Of a stretch of 64,000 nucleotides of DNA, positions 54,001 to 62,260 are shown in pieces. Below the pieces are notes generated by a model. It saw only the letters and a program-made list of their open reading frames with translations, was not told where the DNA came from and made no database searches. Source of the DNA: Nostoc sp. FACHB-892. GTDB taxonomy: Bacteria; Cyanobacteriota; Cyanobacteriia; Cyanobacteriales; Nostocaceae. Each line of letters begins with the position of its first letter. Position 1 is the first letter of the stretch. The stretch is taken from NCBI RefSeq assembly GCF_014698795.1, contig NZ_JACJTR010000026.1, positions 37,145 through 101,144 of the forward strand. Direction: 5' to 3'. Position numbers and translations under genes: made by a program.

Positions 54001-56703
54001 AATACTCCGTTATCTGCCTATGCTTACGTTAATTACGGGTTAATACTCAGCGGGGTAGTGGGGGATATTGAGTCTGGTTATAAATTTGGCAAACTAGCTA
54101 CAACTTTGACTGATAAGCTTAATGCTAAAGAAGTTAAAGCTAAGATTATACTGATATTTAACACAGGTATTTGGAATTGGAAGGAACATACTAAGGAAAC
54201 ATTAAAACCTTTACTGGAAGGTTATTATGTTGGACTGGAAACAGGAGATTTAGAATTTGCTGCCTATTGTATTAACGCTTATTGTTACTCTGCATATTTC
54301 ATTGGTAGAGAACTGACAGGATTAGAACGGGAGATGGCAACTTACACTAATGCCATCAGGCAAATTCAGCAAGAAGCAGTATTTAACTGGAGTACTATCT
54401 ATCGACAGAGTATATTAAATTTACTGGGATCTGTAACTAATCCCTATAGTTTAATTGGTGAAGTTTACGATGAAAATAAAATGCTGCTGCTTCATGTTGA
54501 AGCTAATGATGGAACGGGGATTTTCTATTTATATGTAAGAAAGTTACATCTTTGTTTCCTATTTCAAGACTTTTCTCAAGCAATTAAAAATGCTAACCTA
54601 GCAGAAAAGTATTTACATGGTGGAACAGGACAACTAGTCACTCCTCTCTTCTACTTATATGATTCACTAGCGCGACTGGCAATATATCCTAATGCATCTA
54701 GTTCTGACCAAAAGTACATTCTGGATAAGGTTCAAGCGAATCAGGAAAAAATAGAGCATTGGGCACATCATGCTCCAATGAATTATTTACACAAATATTA
54801 TCTTGTTGAGGCTGAACGGTATCGAATTGCTGGTCAATATCTTGAAGCAATGGAATTCTACGATCGCGCTATCTCCCTTGCCAAAGAACATGAATATATT
54901 AATGAAGAAGCGCTAGCTCAAGAACTTACAGCCAAATTCTATTTAGAATGGGGCAAGCATAAGATTGCCCAAATCTACCTTACAGATGCCTATTATAGCT
55001 ACGTTCGCTGGGGAGCATTAGCCAAAGTTGACGATTTAGCAAAACGCTATCCCCAATTACTCGCTCCTATATTCCAGCAAGAAAAACTGAGGGTTGATTC
55101 CAGCGAGGAAAGCACCTCTTTCAATAGCACATCTTTATCTACGTTGAGTAATCAACAAACTGTTGTTGGATCGAAAACAAGTATTTCTGACTCTCTGGAT
55201 TTAGCCGCGTTCATTAAAGCATCTCAAGCACTTTCTGGGGAAATAGAACTTGAGCGACTACTTTCTACTTTAATGAAAGTTGTAATGGAGAATGCAGGAG
55301 CCTCTAAATGCGCTTTGATTTTAAGCGAAGGTGATAACTTAGCATTAACTGTCACAGCGGTTTGTTCAAGTTCAAGTTTTGAGCATACCTACACAGAGTT
55401 CCCCTCAACTTGCCTAGAGTCAAGTTATGATATTCCCATTAGTTTGATAAACTACGTTAAACGCTCCAGAGAAATATTGGTTATCGATGATGCAATGACT
55501 GTTTCTTATTTAGCATCTGATAGGTATATTCTTTGTGAAGAACCCAAGAGCTTGTTGTGTATACCTATTATCAATCAGAACAAATTACTCGGTATTCTTT
55601 ACTTAGAAAATAAGCTGACAACAGGGGCATTTACACGTGATCGTATAGAAATTCTCAAACTCCTCACCACCCAAGCAGCAATATCTTTAGAGAATGCTAT
55701 CCTTTACAAAAACTTGGGTCAAGCTAAAGAAAATCTGGAAAAATACAACCATACATTAGAAGAAAAAGTCGAGAAGAGAACACAAGAAATCAATGAGAAG
55801 AATCAACACTTAGAACAGACTCTACAACAATTGCAACGTACCCAAACCCAATTGATTCAAAGTGAAAAAATGTCTTCATTGGGGGAAATGGTCGCAGGAA
55901 TTGCCCATGAGATAAACAACCCCATTAATTTTATTCATGGTAATATTATTTATGCTAGTGAGTATGTTCAATACTTACTGGATTTGATAGCTGTTTATCA
56001 GCAGCAATACCCCCATCCTTTGCCTTTAGTTGAAGAGAAAGCTGAGGAAATTGATATAGATTTTCTAGTAAAAGACTTACCAAAGATTCTAGATTCAATG
56101 AACGTTGGCAGTTCCCGTATTCGGGATATTGTTTTGGGTTTACGCAACTTCTCCCGCCTAGATGAATCTGAAATGAAGCTTGTAGATATTCATGAGGGGA
56201 TAGACAACACCTTAATGATTTTGCAGCATCGGCTGAAAGAAAAAAGCGATTACCCTGAGATTAAAGTCATAAAACAATACGGAAAGCTGGAAAAAATTAC
56301 TTGTTACGCTGGTCAGCTAAATCAGGTATTTATGAATATCTTGAGTAATGCAATAGATGCTTTAGAAGAGTCATTTGCTATTGATCTCCCGTTATTAGTA
56401 AATGACAAAACACAAATGATAAAAGATAAAGGAAAAATTCGCATTTTTACTGAAATAACAGATTTTAAGACGGTTGTAATTCGGATTGGTGATAATGGTT
56501 GTGGTATGACAGAAGCTGTGCAGCAGAAAATATTTGACCCATTCTTTACCACCAAGTCGGTAGGAAGTGGAACGGGGTTAGGATTGTCGATTAGCTATCA
56601 GATTGTTGTGGACAAACATAAGGGTAGTTTAACCTGTAATTCTATATTAGGAGAGGGAACAGAGTTCGTAATTGAGATCCCTGTGCAACAGTCAGGTATC
56701 TAG
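51064..56703 (+). CDS. HstK-type multidomain protein: Ser/Thr kinase, AAA ATPase, GAF, histidine kinase
   Basis: 1879 residues, cytoplasmic. Domains in order: Ser/Thr kinase (about 12-275, catalytic loop HKDIKPAN near 139-146, then LIDFSIATLL and AYISPEQTGR); AAA/STAND-like ATPase with Walker A GFSGIGKTAV (about 340-349) and Walker B LVIFLDDLQWAD (about 465-476); a long TPR-like helical region; a GAF domain (about 1380-1545); a coiled coil; and a histidine kinase with phospho-His in AGIAHEINNPINFIHGN near 1614 and GSGTGLGLSISYQIV. This is the architecture of Anabaena HstK. It may integrate Ser/Thr and His phosphorylation. It converges on the P450/terpene synthase operon. Confidence 0.95.
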   Translation: MLVVLDTLYAFPGYRLTEQIYLGSKTLVYRGIREQDQKSVVLKLMRNEYPTFAEIAQFRNQYIIAKNLDLPGIVKTYSLENYRNSYVLVMEDFGGISLQDWRLEDKGKDENRFSLDEFFNIAIKIASTLEGLHRDRIIHKDIKPANILINPTTDEIKLIDFSIATLLPKEIQFVTNPNVLEGTLAYISPEQTGRMNRGIDYRTDFYSLGVTFFQLLTGQLPFTTKDPMELVYSHIAKQPLKADRINSNIPLILSDIISKLMAKNAEDRYQSALGLKHDLEMCQSQWQETKNIPPFELGVKDISDHFVIPEKLYGRQSEVETLLAAFKRVTQGAIEMILVAGFSGIGKTAVVNEIHKPIVRQRSYFIKGKFDQFQRDIPLSGLVQAFRDLIGQLLSETDAQIQQWKAKILRGLGTQTQVIIDVIPELEQIIGKQPPVTEISGSAAQNRFNLLFQKFIQIFTTKEHPLVIFLDDLQWADMASLKLIQLLMSETPLPSVSEQIEDMRETKGSFLLVGSYRDNEVSKAHPLSLTLQEIQKAGANINTITLAPLNQGDLNYLIADTLNCPEVVAVPLTQMVFAKTKGNPFFSVQFLKSLYDDGLIVLNFDIGYWQYDISKVKELALTDDVVEFIALQIEKLPINTQKVLRLAACIGNQFDLKTLAIVNEKSVVDTASDLWQALLDGLVFPQTENYNIFSQDNLNQEFIVHGIESTQFSSSNLQLPKYKFVHDRVQQAAYSLIPKEQKKPIHLKIGLLLLNNIPVAEQEEKIFELVNQFNIAVEFISHQAKRDELAQMNLIAGRKALTSTAYLAAVNYLTTGIQLLAADSWETKHDLTLALYETATEAAYLAGNFEQMEELAEVVLARETLLEKVKVYEVKIQAYGAQNQALEAVNTALTFLKLLGVEFPEHPSQSNIQLAIAELTSNLNGRPIEDLINLPEMIEGPHMATMRILSTGASVAYAVAPELFLLITLKQISLSLKHGNTPLSAYAYVNYGLILSGVVGDIESGYKFGKLATTLTDKLNAKEVKAKIILIFNTGIWNWKEHTKETLKPLLEGYYVGLETGDLEFAAYCINAYCYSAYFIGRELTGLEREMATYTNAIRQIQQEAVFNWSTIYRQSILNLLGSVTNPYSLIGEVYDENKMLLLHVEANDGTGIFYLYVRKLHLCFLFQDFSQAIKNANLAEKYLHGGTGQLVTPLFYLYDSLARLAIYPNASSSDQKYILDKVQANQEKIEHWAHHAPMNYLHKYYLVEAERYRIAGQYLEAMEFYDRAISLAKEHEYINEEALAQELTAKFYLEWGKHKIAQIYLTDAYYSYVRWGALAKVDDLAKRYPQLLAPIFQQEKLRVDSSEESTSFNSTSLSTLSNQQTVVGSKTSISDSLDLAAFIKASQALSGEIELERLLSTLMKVVMENAGASKCALILSEGDNLALTVTAVCSSSSFEHTYTEFPSTCLESSYDIPISLINYVKRSREILVIDDAMTVSYLASDRYILCEEPKSLLCIPIINQNKLLGILYLENKLTTGAFTRDRIEILKLLTTQAAISLENAILYKNLGQAKENLEKYNHTLEEKVEKRTQEINEKNQHLEQTLQQLQRTQTQLIQSEKMSSLGEMVAGIAHEINNPINFIHGNIIYASEYVQYLLDLIAVYQQQYPHPLPLVEEKAEEIDIDFLVKDLPKILDSMNVGSSRIRDIVLGLRNFSRLDESEMKLVDIHEGIDNTLMILQHRLKEKSDYPEIKVIKQYGKLEKITCYAGQLNQVFMNILSNAIDALEESFAIDLPLLVNDKTQMIKDKGKIRIFTEITDFKTVVIRIGDNGCGMTEAVQQKIFDPFFTTKSVGSGTGLGLSISYQIVVDKHKGSLTCNSILGEGTEFVIEIPVQQSGI

Positions 56704-56809
56704 AGTAGTACCACTTGTATTAAGATACACGATTGGGTTAAGCGGAGTAAAATTTAACATTTGGAAGTTTGTTGAATTTTGCTTTACTCTACCAAACCTA
56801 TAATCATAA

Positions 56810-56838
56810 AAACCCAGTTTGCCACAAAAACTGGGTTT
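56810..56838. terminator. bidirectional terminator between the HstK-type and P450 genes
   Basis: AAACCCAGTTT (56810-56820) and AAACTGGGTTT (56828-56838) form an 11-base-pair stem with a 7-base loop. T-rich or A-rich flanks on both sides suit convergent genes. Confidence 0.85.
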
Positions 56839-56899
56839 ATAATACTCATCAAAACAACTCTGAAAAGCTACTAAGATACAGGTGTAGCTGTCATATTGA

Positions 56900-58285
56900 C
56901 TAAAGACTTTTGAAAGACTCTTGACACACACGGCGTCCTGTAATTACCATCTTGACTCCATCTGCCGGCGCAAGGGTAAAACCTCTACGCTGAGGTCGCT
57001 CTGGTCGCCGATCAACTAGTGCAAACTCATAGCGTGACAAGGCTATTGCTAATACTAGCTTCATTTGAAATATAGCCAAAGCTTCACCAATACAACGACG
57101 AACACCACCACCAAAGGGTAGAAATTCATAGGGAGAAAATTGGCTTTCAACAAAGCGCTCTGGTTTAAATTCCTTAGGCTGGGGATATAAATCCTCCCGC
57201 TGATGAGTAAGATAAACACTGGCAAGTAGTACTGTCCCAGGCTCTAAAAGATGTCCCAGTAGTCGTACAGGTTCTTGCACTACTCTAGGAAAACAGAACA
57301 TTATAACCGGATGAATTCGCAAGGTTTCGTTACAGACAGCTGTGAGATATGGCAGCCGATAAATACTCATTGGATCTGTGAAATCACCAAGGGTATCCAG
57401 TTCCTTGAGTAGTTTTTCATGAACTAGTAACTTTTTGTGAATCCAGTACAATCCCCAAGCCGTTGCAGTTGCCGTAGTTTCATATCCTGCAAGTATTAAG
57501 GAGATCAACTGATCGCGTAACTCTTGATCCGTCATCGGTTGACCAGCATCATCCGTTGCTGACATCAGCATAGATAGGATATCAACACGTTTTGTATCGG
57601 GTTGCTGCCTACGTTCGGTAATTTCAGCGTAGATCAATTCATCAATTTGCTTACGATCACGCAGAAATTTACCCCAAGGACTCCAAGTTCCTAAATCCTT
57701 TTGCAAAAATGAGAAAAAGAACACACTAGAAGTGAACGGTGACTGAAAAAGATTCAACATCTGTAGCAATAGATGCTTAAATTTTTGAAGTTTTTCTCCT
57801 TCATGCAAGCCTAAGACAACTTGTAAAATAACTTGCAATGAGATTTCCTGCGTTACATTATGCCCCAAGAAAGGCTGATCTAGTGGTAACTGACTAAAAG
57901 CGTTTTCAGCCAGACTACAGATCCTCTGACCGTAGCTTTGCATTTGCTCTCCATGAAAGGCAGGCATCACTAATTGTCGTCGCTGTTTGTGACGAGTACC
58001 CTCCAGCAAGAAGACTGAATATTCTCCTACTAAGGGTTTTGCAATTTTGTTAGCCTCAGCAACAGCTACAAACTTCTTTCTATCGTTGGTTAAAATTTCC
58101 TGAATTGCTTGGGGATGGTTTACAAAAACTACGGTATCCCCAAAACCAACTATCCTAGCAGTAAAAATGTCAGGATATTGCTGAGCCGCTTTTTCCATAT
58201 ACCCAACAGGGTCAGCGATCCATTGAATTTTTTGAAAAAAAGGACGGGTTTTGAGAATATTTGGTAGTTGAGCCTGTTTTTTCAT
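56900..58285 (-). CDS. cytochrome P450, CYP110-type
   Basis: 461 residues. I-helix oxygen-binding motif AGYETTATATAWGLYW (near 247-262), ExxR in NETLRIHPVIMFCFPR, PERF block in KEFKPERFVE, and heme motif FLPFGGGVRRCIGEALAIFQ with ligand Cys398. No membrane anchor, so soluble like most bacterial P450s. It begins 61 bases after the terpene synthase stop on the same strand, so the two form an operon. P450s of the CYP110 group beside sesquiterpene synthases are known from Nostoc, where they oxidise the terpene product; oxidation of this synthase's product is inferred. The redox partner is not in the window. Confidence 0.95.
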   Translation of the reverse strand: MKKQAQLPNILKTRPFFQKIQWIADPVGYMEKAAQQYPDIFTARIVGFGDTVVFVNHPQAIQEILTNDRKKFVAVAEANKIAKPLVGEYSVFLLEGTRHKQRRQLVMPAFHGEQMQSYGQRICSLAENAFSQLPLDQPFLGHNVTQEISLQVILQVVLGLHEGEKLQKFKHLLLQMLNLFQSPFTSSVFFFSFLQKDLGTWSPWGKFLRDRKQIDELIYAEITERRQQPDTKRVDILSMLMSATDDAGQPMTDQELRDQLISLILAGYETTATATAWGLYWIHKKLLVHEKLLKELDTLGDFTDPMSIYRLPYLTAVCNETLRIHPVIMFCFPRVVQEPVRLLGHLLEPGTVLLASVYLTHQREDLYPQPKEFKPERFVESQFSPYEFLPFGGGVRRCIGEALAIFQMKLVLAIALSRYEFALVDRRPERPQRRGFTLAPADGVKMVITGRRVCQESFKSL

Positions 58286-58346
58286 CTCAAAATTATGCTT
58301 ACAAGTAGAGCGGTCGAATTCGCTTATTTGAAAGTTTAAAATTAAC

Positions 58347-59315
58347 TTAAAAGTTAATTAACTCCAATTTTTCTGCACTTTCATATCGGGAAGTAAGAGA
58401 ATACCAATTAAAATTGCCACTAATCCAGGAGTGCATTATTGATATATATTTTGCCAGTTCAACATCTATATCTTCTCCAAAAGAAGGAAGAGAAGCTTCT
58501 AAATTTATCAACGATTTTACCTTTTGATCATGCATATCAGCAGAGCGCTTTATTGCTTTATTCAAAGGGAGTTTATGTAGATGATGTAGCACAATAACTA
58601 AATTATGAACATCGCCACTGTCTATCTCTCTAGATGCTGAAAAAACATCATTGCACCAAGCAAGAATATCAATTGTTATTAATTCTAGTTGTTTCACGGT
58701 TTTATGATTTCGTAAAATATCAGAGAGCATGTAATTATTGCAAAATTCACTTACTGTCAGGAAAAGATATCCTCCTACGCTGAATCTTCTACATTTCATA
58801 TAAGTGTTAATATTAGGTACAATTCCTTCAGCACGAATAGCTGCTTCCTCTACACATCCGTGGCAGTATTGCTCAAAGCAGTGGAGGAAGTAATTGAACC
58901 ATTTTTCACTCGCTCTTTCACGTGTTCGTTGTCGCAAATCAGCTAAGGCATGATTGATGGGTATATCCTGCTTTGTTGGTTCTGCTCCTCTCAATATTTC
59001 TATAAATCTTTGTTGAAAAACTTTGAGCGCTGCCGGTTGTTTTTTGAACTCTGACATATCGCATAGATCATCCCAGATAAATACCCAACTAAGCCAGTCA
59101 TTTCCAATCTTAAGTTCTTCTAAACCACAGTCTGGATAGGCACTTGCAGCTAACAAGAAAAATTTTGACTTTGAGAAACGCTGGTAAGCAGTTTTACTTG
59201 GTTGTAGGTTGAATCGAAGCACCCATTCGAGAGCATGCTTTTCTAAAACATCAACATGTTTATTGATCTGGGATGGAAATGGGCAGTACAAACCAGAGGA
59301 AAGTAATTGCGGCAT
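58347..59315 (-). CDS. sesquiterpene synthase (class I terpene cyclase)
   Basis: 322 residues, the size of bacterial single-domain sesquiterpene cyclases (geosmin synthase is about twice as long). Metal-binding sites are intact: aspartate-rich motif DDLCD at 82-86 (WVFIWDDLCDMSEF) and NSE triad NDVFSASRE at 222-230. The pyrophosphate sensor Arg is near 176-177 (CRRFSVGG), and the C-terminal RY pair is present (SRYES). The enzyme should cyclise farnesyl diphosphate; similar Nostoc enzymes make germacrene A or 8a-epi-alpha-selinene, but the product cannot be read. First gene of the synthase-P450 operon. Confidence 0.94.
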   Translation of the reverse strand: MPQLLSSGLYCPFPSQINKHVDVLEKHALEWVLRFNLQPSKTAYQRFSKSKFFLLAASAYPDCGLEELKIGNDWLSWVFIWDDLCDMSEFKKQPAALKVFQQRFIEILRGAEPTKQDIPINHALADLRQRTRERASEKWFNYFLHCFEQYCHGCVEEAAIRAEGIVPNINTYMKCRRFSVGGYLFLTVSEFCNNYMLSDILRNHKTVKQLELITIDILAWCNDVFSASREIDSGDVHNLVIVLHHLHKLPLNKAIKRSADMHDQKVKSLINLEASLPSFGEDIDVELAKYISIMHSWISGNFNWYSLTSRYESAEKLELINF

Positions 59316-59937
59316 AAAATTGTATTAGTTCAAAGTAACGAAGATGAATTTAAAGACAAACAAAGCGATATAGTATTGCTTTTAAAAAAAATTAATATAG
59401 CTCCAAGACTTCTACAGTATGTAAATAATTTTTACACGTCTATTTTTAGCTATATATAAATTTCTCAATACTTATCTAGTTATTGTTCAGGTTTTTTTAA
59501 AAATAAATAACCGTAATTACTCTGAATTATAAATTTTTCTATAAAATTGATTATAGTTTTATTGGTATCTAATAAGTACTGTTGACGAACTCAAAAAGTC
59601 AACCTATGGCATCGCAATACTTTTCCGATCTAGCGGCACTTTTATAAAAATACAACGGTAATAATGACTAATTTCAGAGCGATCGCCTTCATAAAAGAAG
59701 ATGCTTCACTCTAGTAAAAGTGAAGATTTAGTGCTTATTCCCATCCTGTAGCGATCGTTCTCCCAATCACATAGAACAATTTAGCGTAAAAATGTTGTTG
59801 TTATCAGAGTTTTGGGAACTATAGGAATGTCAGACGAAAAATTCGTCTGTAAGTCCACCGATAACATAAAGGTGACTTAGCTGCGATCGTAGGGTGAATA
59901 TTGAACAAGCAACAAGGAGCCAAATTAATTTAAATAC
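59316..59937. promoter_or_regulatory. divergent intergenic region between terpene operon and response-regulator kinase
   Basis: 622 bases with no gene. It must contain the promoter of the terpene operon (minus) and that of the kinase gene (plus). A hairpin with arms AAGTCCACC (59851-59859) and GGTGACTT (59871-59878) lies close upstream of the kinase gene. HIP1-like GCGATCGC words are near 59680. Confidence 0.5.
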
Positions 59938-61263
59938 ATGAATTACAAGCAAAATATACAAATGCTTTATGTACCAGAAGACAATTCAATTTTAGTAGTG
60001 GATGATACTACAACAAATTTAGAAATTGTCTTTGATATATTAACGAAAGTAGGTTTTGAAGTTACTACAGAAACCACTGGGGAGAGAGCAATTAAACAGG
60101 TTGAGCAGAGATTACCTGATTTAATTTTATTAGATGTAATGATGCCTGGAATAGATGGGTTTGAAACCTGTAAAAGGCTAAAACAGAATTCAGCTACTTG
60201 TGACATTCCAGTAATTTTTATGACTGCCAATTCTGACACTGATAGTAAAGTAAAGGGACTAAATATAGGAGCCGTTGATTACATTACTAAGCCCTTTCAT
60301 GAAGAAGAATTATTAGCTAGAATTAAAACCCATCTTCAATTACGAAATCTCACAAAAACTTTAGAAAAACGAGTTACAGAAAGGACAGGAGCGTTGTCTA
60401 GGGCATTAAAAGACTTACAAGAGTCTCAACTACAGCTTGTACAGACAGAAAAAATGTCTGCCCTTGGTCAATTAGTAGCAGGAGTTGCTCATGAAATTAA
60501 TAATCCTGTTGGTTTCATTCATGGCAATCTCGGACACGCTTCAGCATATTTCCAAGACATGATTAATATTATTAACCTCTATCAGCAGCATTATCCTAAT
60601 CCGGTTCCAGAAATTAAAGAGGAAATTACAGCAATAGATTTGAAGTATATCCTTGCCGATCTACCTAATTTAATTTCTTCAATGAAAGAGGGTGTTCAGC
60701 GCATTCGCAACATTAGTACAAGTCTAAGAACCTTTTCTCGCGCAGATAGCGATCGCAAAGTTTTTTGCAACATTCATGATGGCATCGATAGTACAATCAT
60801 GATTCTCAAACACCGATTAAAAGCATCCGAGGAACGCCCCGATATTCAGATAATTAGAGATTACGATAATTTACCAGAATTAGAATGTTTTATCGGACAG
60901 CTAAATCAGGTATTTATGAATTTATTAGCTAATGCTATTGATGCTTTAGAGGAGTCTAATGTAGGACGCACCTATATTGAAATTGAAGCAAATCCCAACC
61001 AAGTTTTGATTCAGACTAGCCTTAGCGAAAACAAAAATCATATTTTTATTTGTATTAAAGATAATGGGGTGGGAATGCCGACTGATGTACAGCAAAAAAT
61101 TTTTGACCATTTATTTACCACTAAGCCTGTAGGCCAAGGCACAGGATTAGGATTATCAATTGCTCGCCAAATTGTTGTCGAAAAACATGGTGGGACTTTG
61201 GAGGTAAATTCAGCACCCGGACAAGGTTCAGAGTTTATTATTAAGCTTCCAATTGAAAAATAA
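59938..61263 (+). CDS. response regulator-histidine kinase fusion
   Basis: 441 residues, cytoplasmic. Receiver about 17-135 (SILVVDDTTTNLEIVFDIL; phospho-Asp in LILLDVMMPGIDGFE; DYITKPFHEEEL), a coiled-coil linker, then histidine kinase with AGVAHEINNPVGFIHGN (phospho-His near 185), NQVFMNLLANAIDALEE and GQGTGLGLSIARQIV. A receiver N-terminal to the kinase suggests it is controlled by an upstream phosphodonor. Its core is a close relative of those in the other three kinases of this window. A kinase of hybrid type next to a terpene synthase and P450 is reported for Nostoc clusters. Confidence 0.94.
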   Translation: MNYKQNIQMLYVPEDNSILVVDDTTTNLEIVFDILTKVGFEVTTETTGERAIKQVEQRLPDLILLDVMMPGIDGFETCKRLKQNSATCDIPVIFMTANSDTDSKVKGLNIGAVDYITKPFHEEELLARIKTHLQLRNLTKTLEKRVTERTGALSRALKDLQESQLQLVQTEKMSALGQLVAGVAHEINNPVGFIHGNLGHASAYFQDMINIINLYQQHYPNPVPEIKEEITAIDLKYILADLPNLISSMKEGVQRIRNISTSLRTFSRADSDRKVFCNIHDGIDSTIMILKHRLKASEERPDIQIIRDYDNLPELECFIGQLNQVFMNLLANAIDALEESNVGRTYIEIEANPNQVLIQTSLSENKNHIFICIKDNGVGMPTDVQQKIFDHLFTTKPVGQGTGLGLSIARQIVVEKHGGTLEVNSAPGQGSEFIIKLPIEK

Positions 61264-61295
61264 TAGAAAAAACACTTATCCATATAAATGAATTT

Positions 61296-61523
61296 ATGTT
61301 TAAAACAGTAGTAGGTCACAGTAACGATCCAGATTCTGTATCAGCAGTTGAAGAAGTGATTTAGCAATGCGCCAGTTCTCTTGCAGATTATTCAGAACTA
61401 ACTTCTATTAAGTATCTAATTAGCAATCACTCTCTTGGAAAAACTTTGCGATTTACTGACTTTGTAAAACTGGGAATTTTTACAACGACAAGGTTCAAAA
61501 TTTATGATGGCCATTTCTATTGA
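61296..61523 (+). pseudogene. remnant of a FIST-domain sensor gene
   Basis: From ATG 61296 the sequence FKTVVGHSNDPDSVSAVEEV matches the N-terminus of FIST proteins, but TAG at 61362-61364 interrupts at codon 23. The frame then stays open to TGA at 61521-61523 (QCASSLADYSELTSIKYLI and further), only part of which resembles FIST. The usual protein is several hundred residues, so most is lost. It lies between two kinases and the MetOD1-like gene, consistent with an original sensory operon. Confidence 0.6.
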
Positions 61524-61633
61524 TTAAAAAAAAGCAAGCATCAAATTGTCTAAAAAAAGAGATTAAGCAGTTATTTTAGAAGCATTTTGGGGAACTCTAG
61601 AACTGTAGCTCCAAAATTGTGTTCTCAAAATTT

Positions 61634-62176
61634 ATGACCAATGCATTTAACCGCTCAATACCTACGCTTAATCTTTCTTTAGAACGCGATATATTTTTAC
61701 GTACATTAATCAGAGAATTATCTGGCACTTTGCAGGATGTAGTTGGCTTAGAAGAAGCATCTGGATTTATTAGCGTAGTTGGTGAAAGGATGGCTAGCCA
61801 GCTCAACCAAGATTACAAATCTGCTCTGGAAGTCTCAAATCTTTCTCGTAAGCAGGTCGCTGATGTCTTAATTGATATAAAAAAACGAATTCAAGGCGAT
61901 TTTTATGTCATTGAGCAGGATGATGAAAAAATTATCTTTGGCAACCGTGTCTGTCCATTTGCCGAAAAAGTGCTTGATCGCCCTGCTATGTGTATGATGA
62001 CTTCAAACGTCTTTGGAACGATCGCAGCTAATAATCTGGGATATGCGAAAGTAGAATTGCAAGAGACAATAGCACAGGGTGCTTCTGGATGTAGAGTTAT
62101 TGTTTACTTAAAACTTACAGAAGAGGCAGAAGATGCAGAAGGTAGAGAATATTTTAGAGGAATAGAGTCTGTGTAA
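61634..62176 (+). CDS. MetOD1-like (methanogen output domain 1) cysteine-containing protein
   Basis: 180 residues from ATG 61634; GTG at 61619 would add five. The first half is helical. The second half matches the small-molecule or metal-binding type called methanogen output domain 1: NRVCPFAEKVLDRPAMCMMT, SNVFGTIAANNLGYAKVEL, then GASGCRVIVYLKL, with three Cys placed like the ligand cysteines of V4R domains. Its role is probably sensory or signal output together with the kinase that follows 84 bases downstream. Family assignment is from motif recall, so moderate. The C-terminus is acidic. Confidence 0.75.
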   Translation: MTNAFNRSIPTLNLSLERDIFLRTLIRELSGTLQDVVGLEEASGFISVVGERMASQLNQDYKSALEVSNLSRKQVADVLIDIKKRIQGDFYVIEQDDEKIIFGNRVCPFAEKVLDRPAMCMMTSNVFGTIAANNLGYAKVELQETIAQGASGCRVIVYLKLTEEAEDAEGREYFRGIESV

Positions 62177-62260
62177 GCTCTTCACCACTATATCAAGCAC
62201 AGAATACAAGCTTGAGCGCAGATATGTAAAGTAGAGTTGAACCCTGAAATTGAAAGCCCC

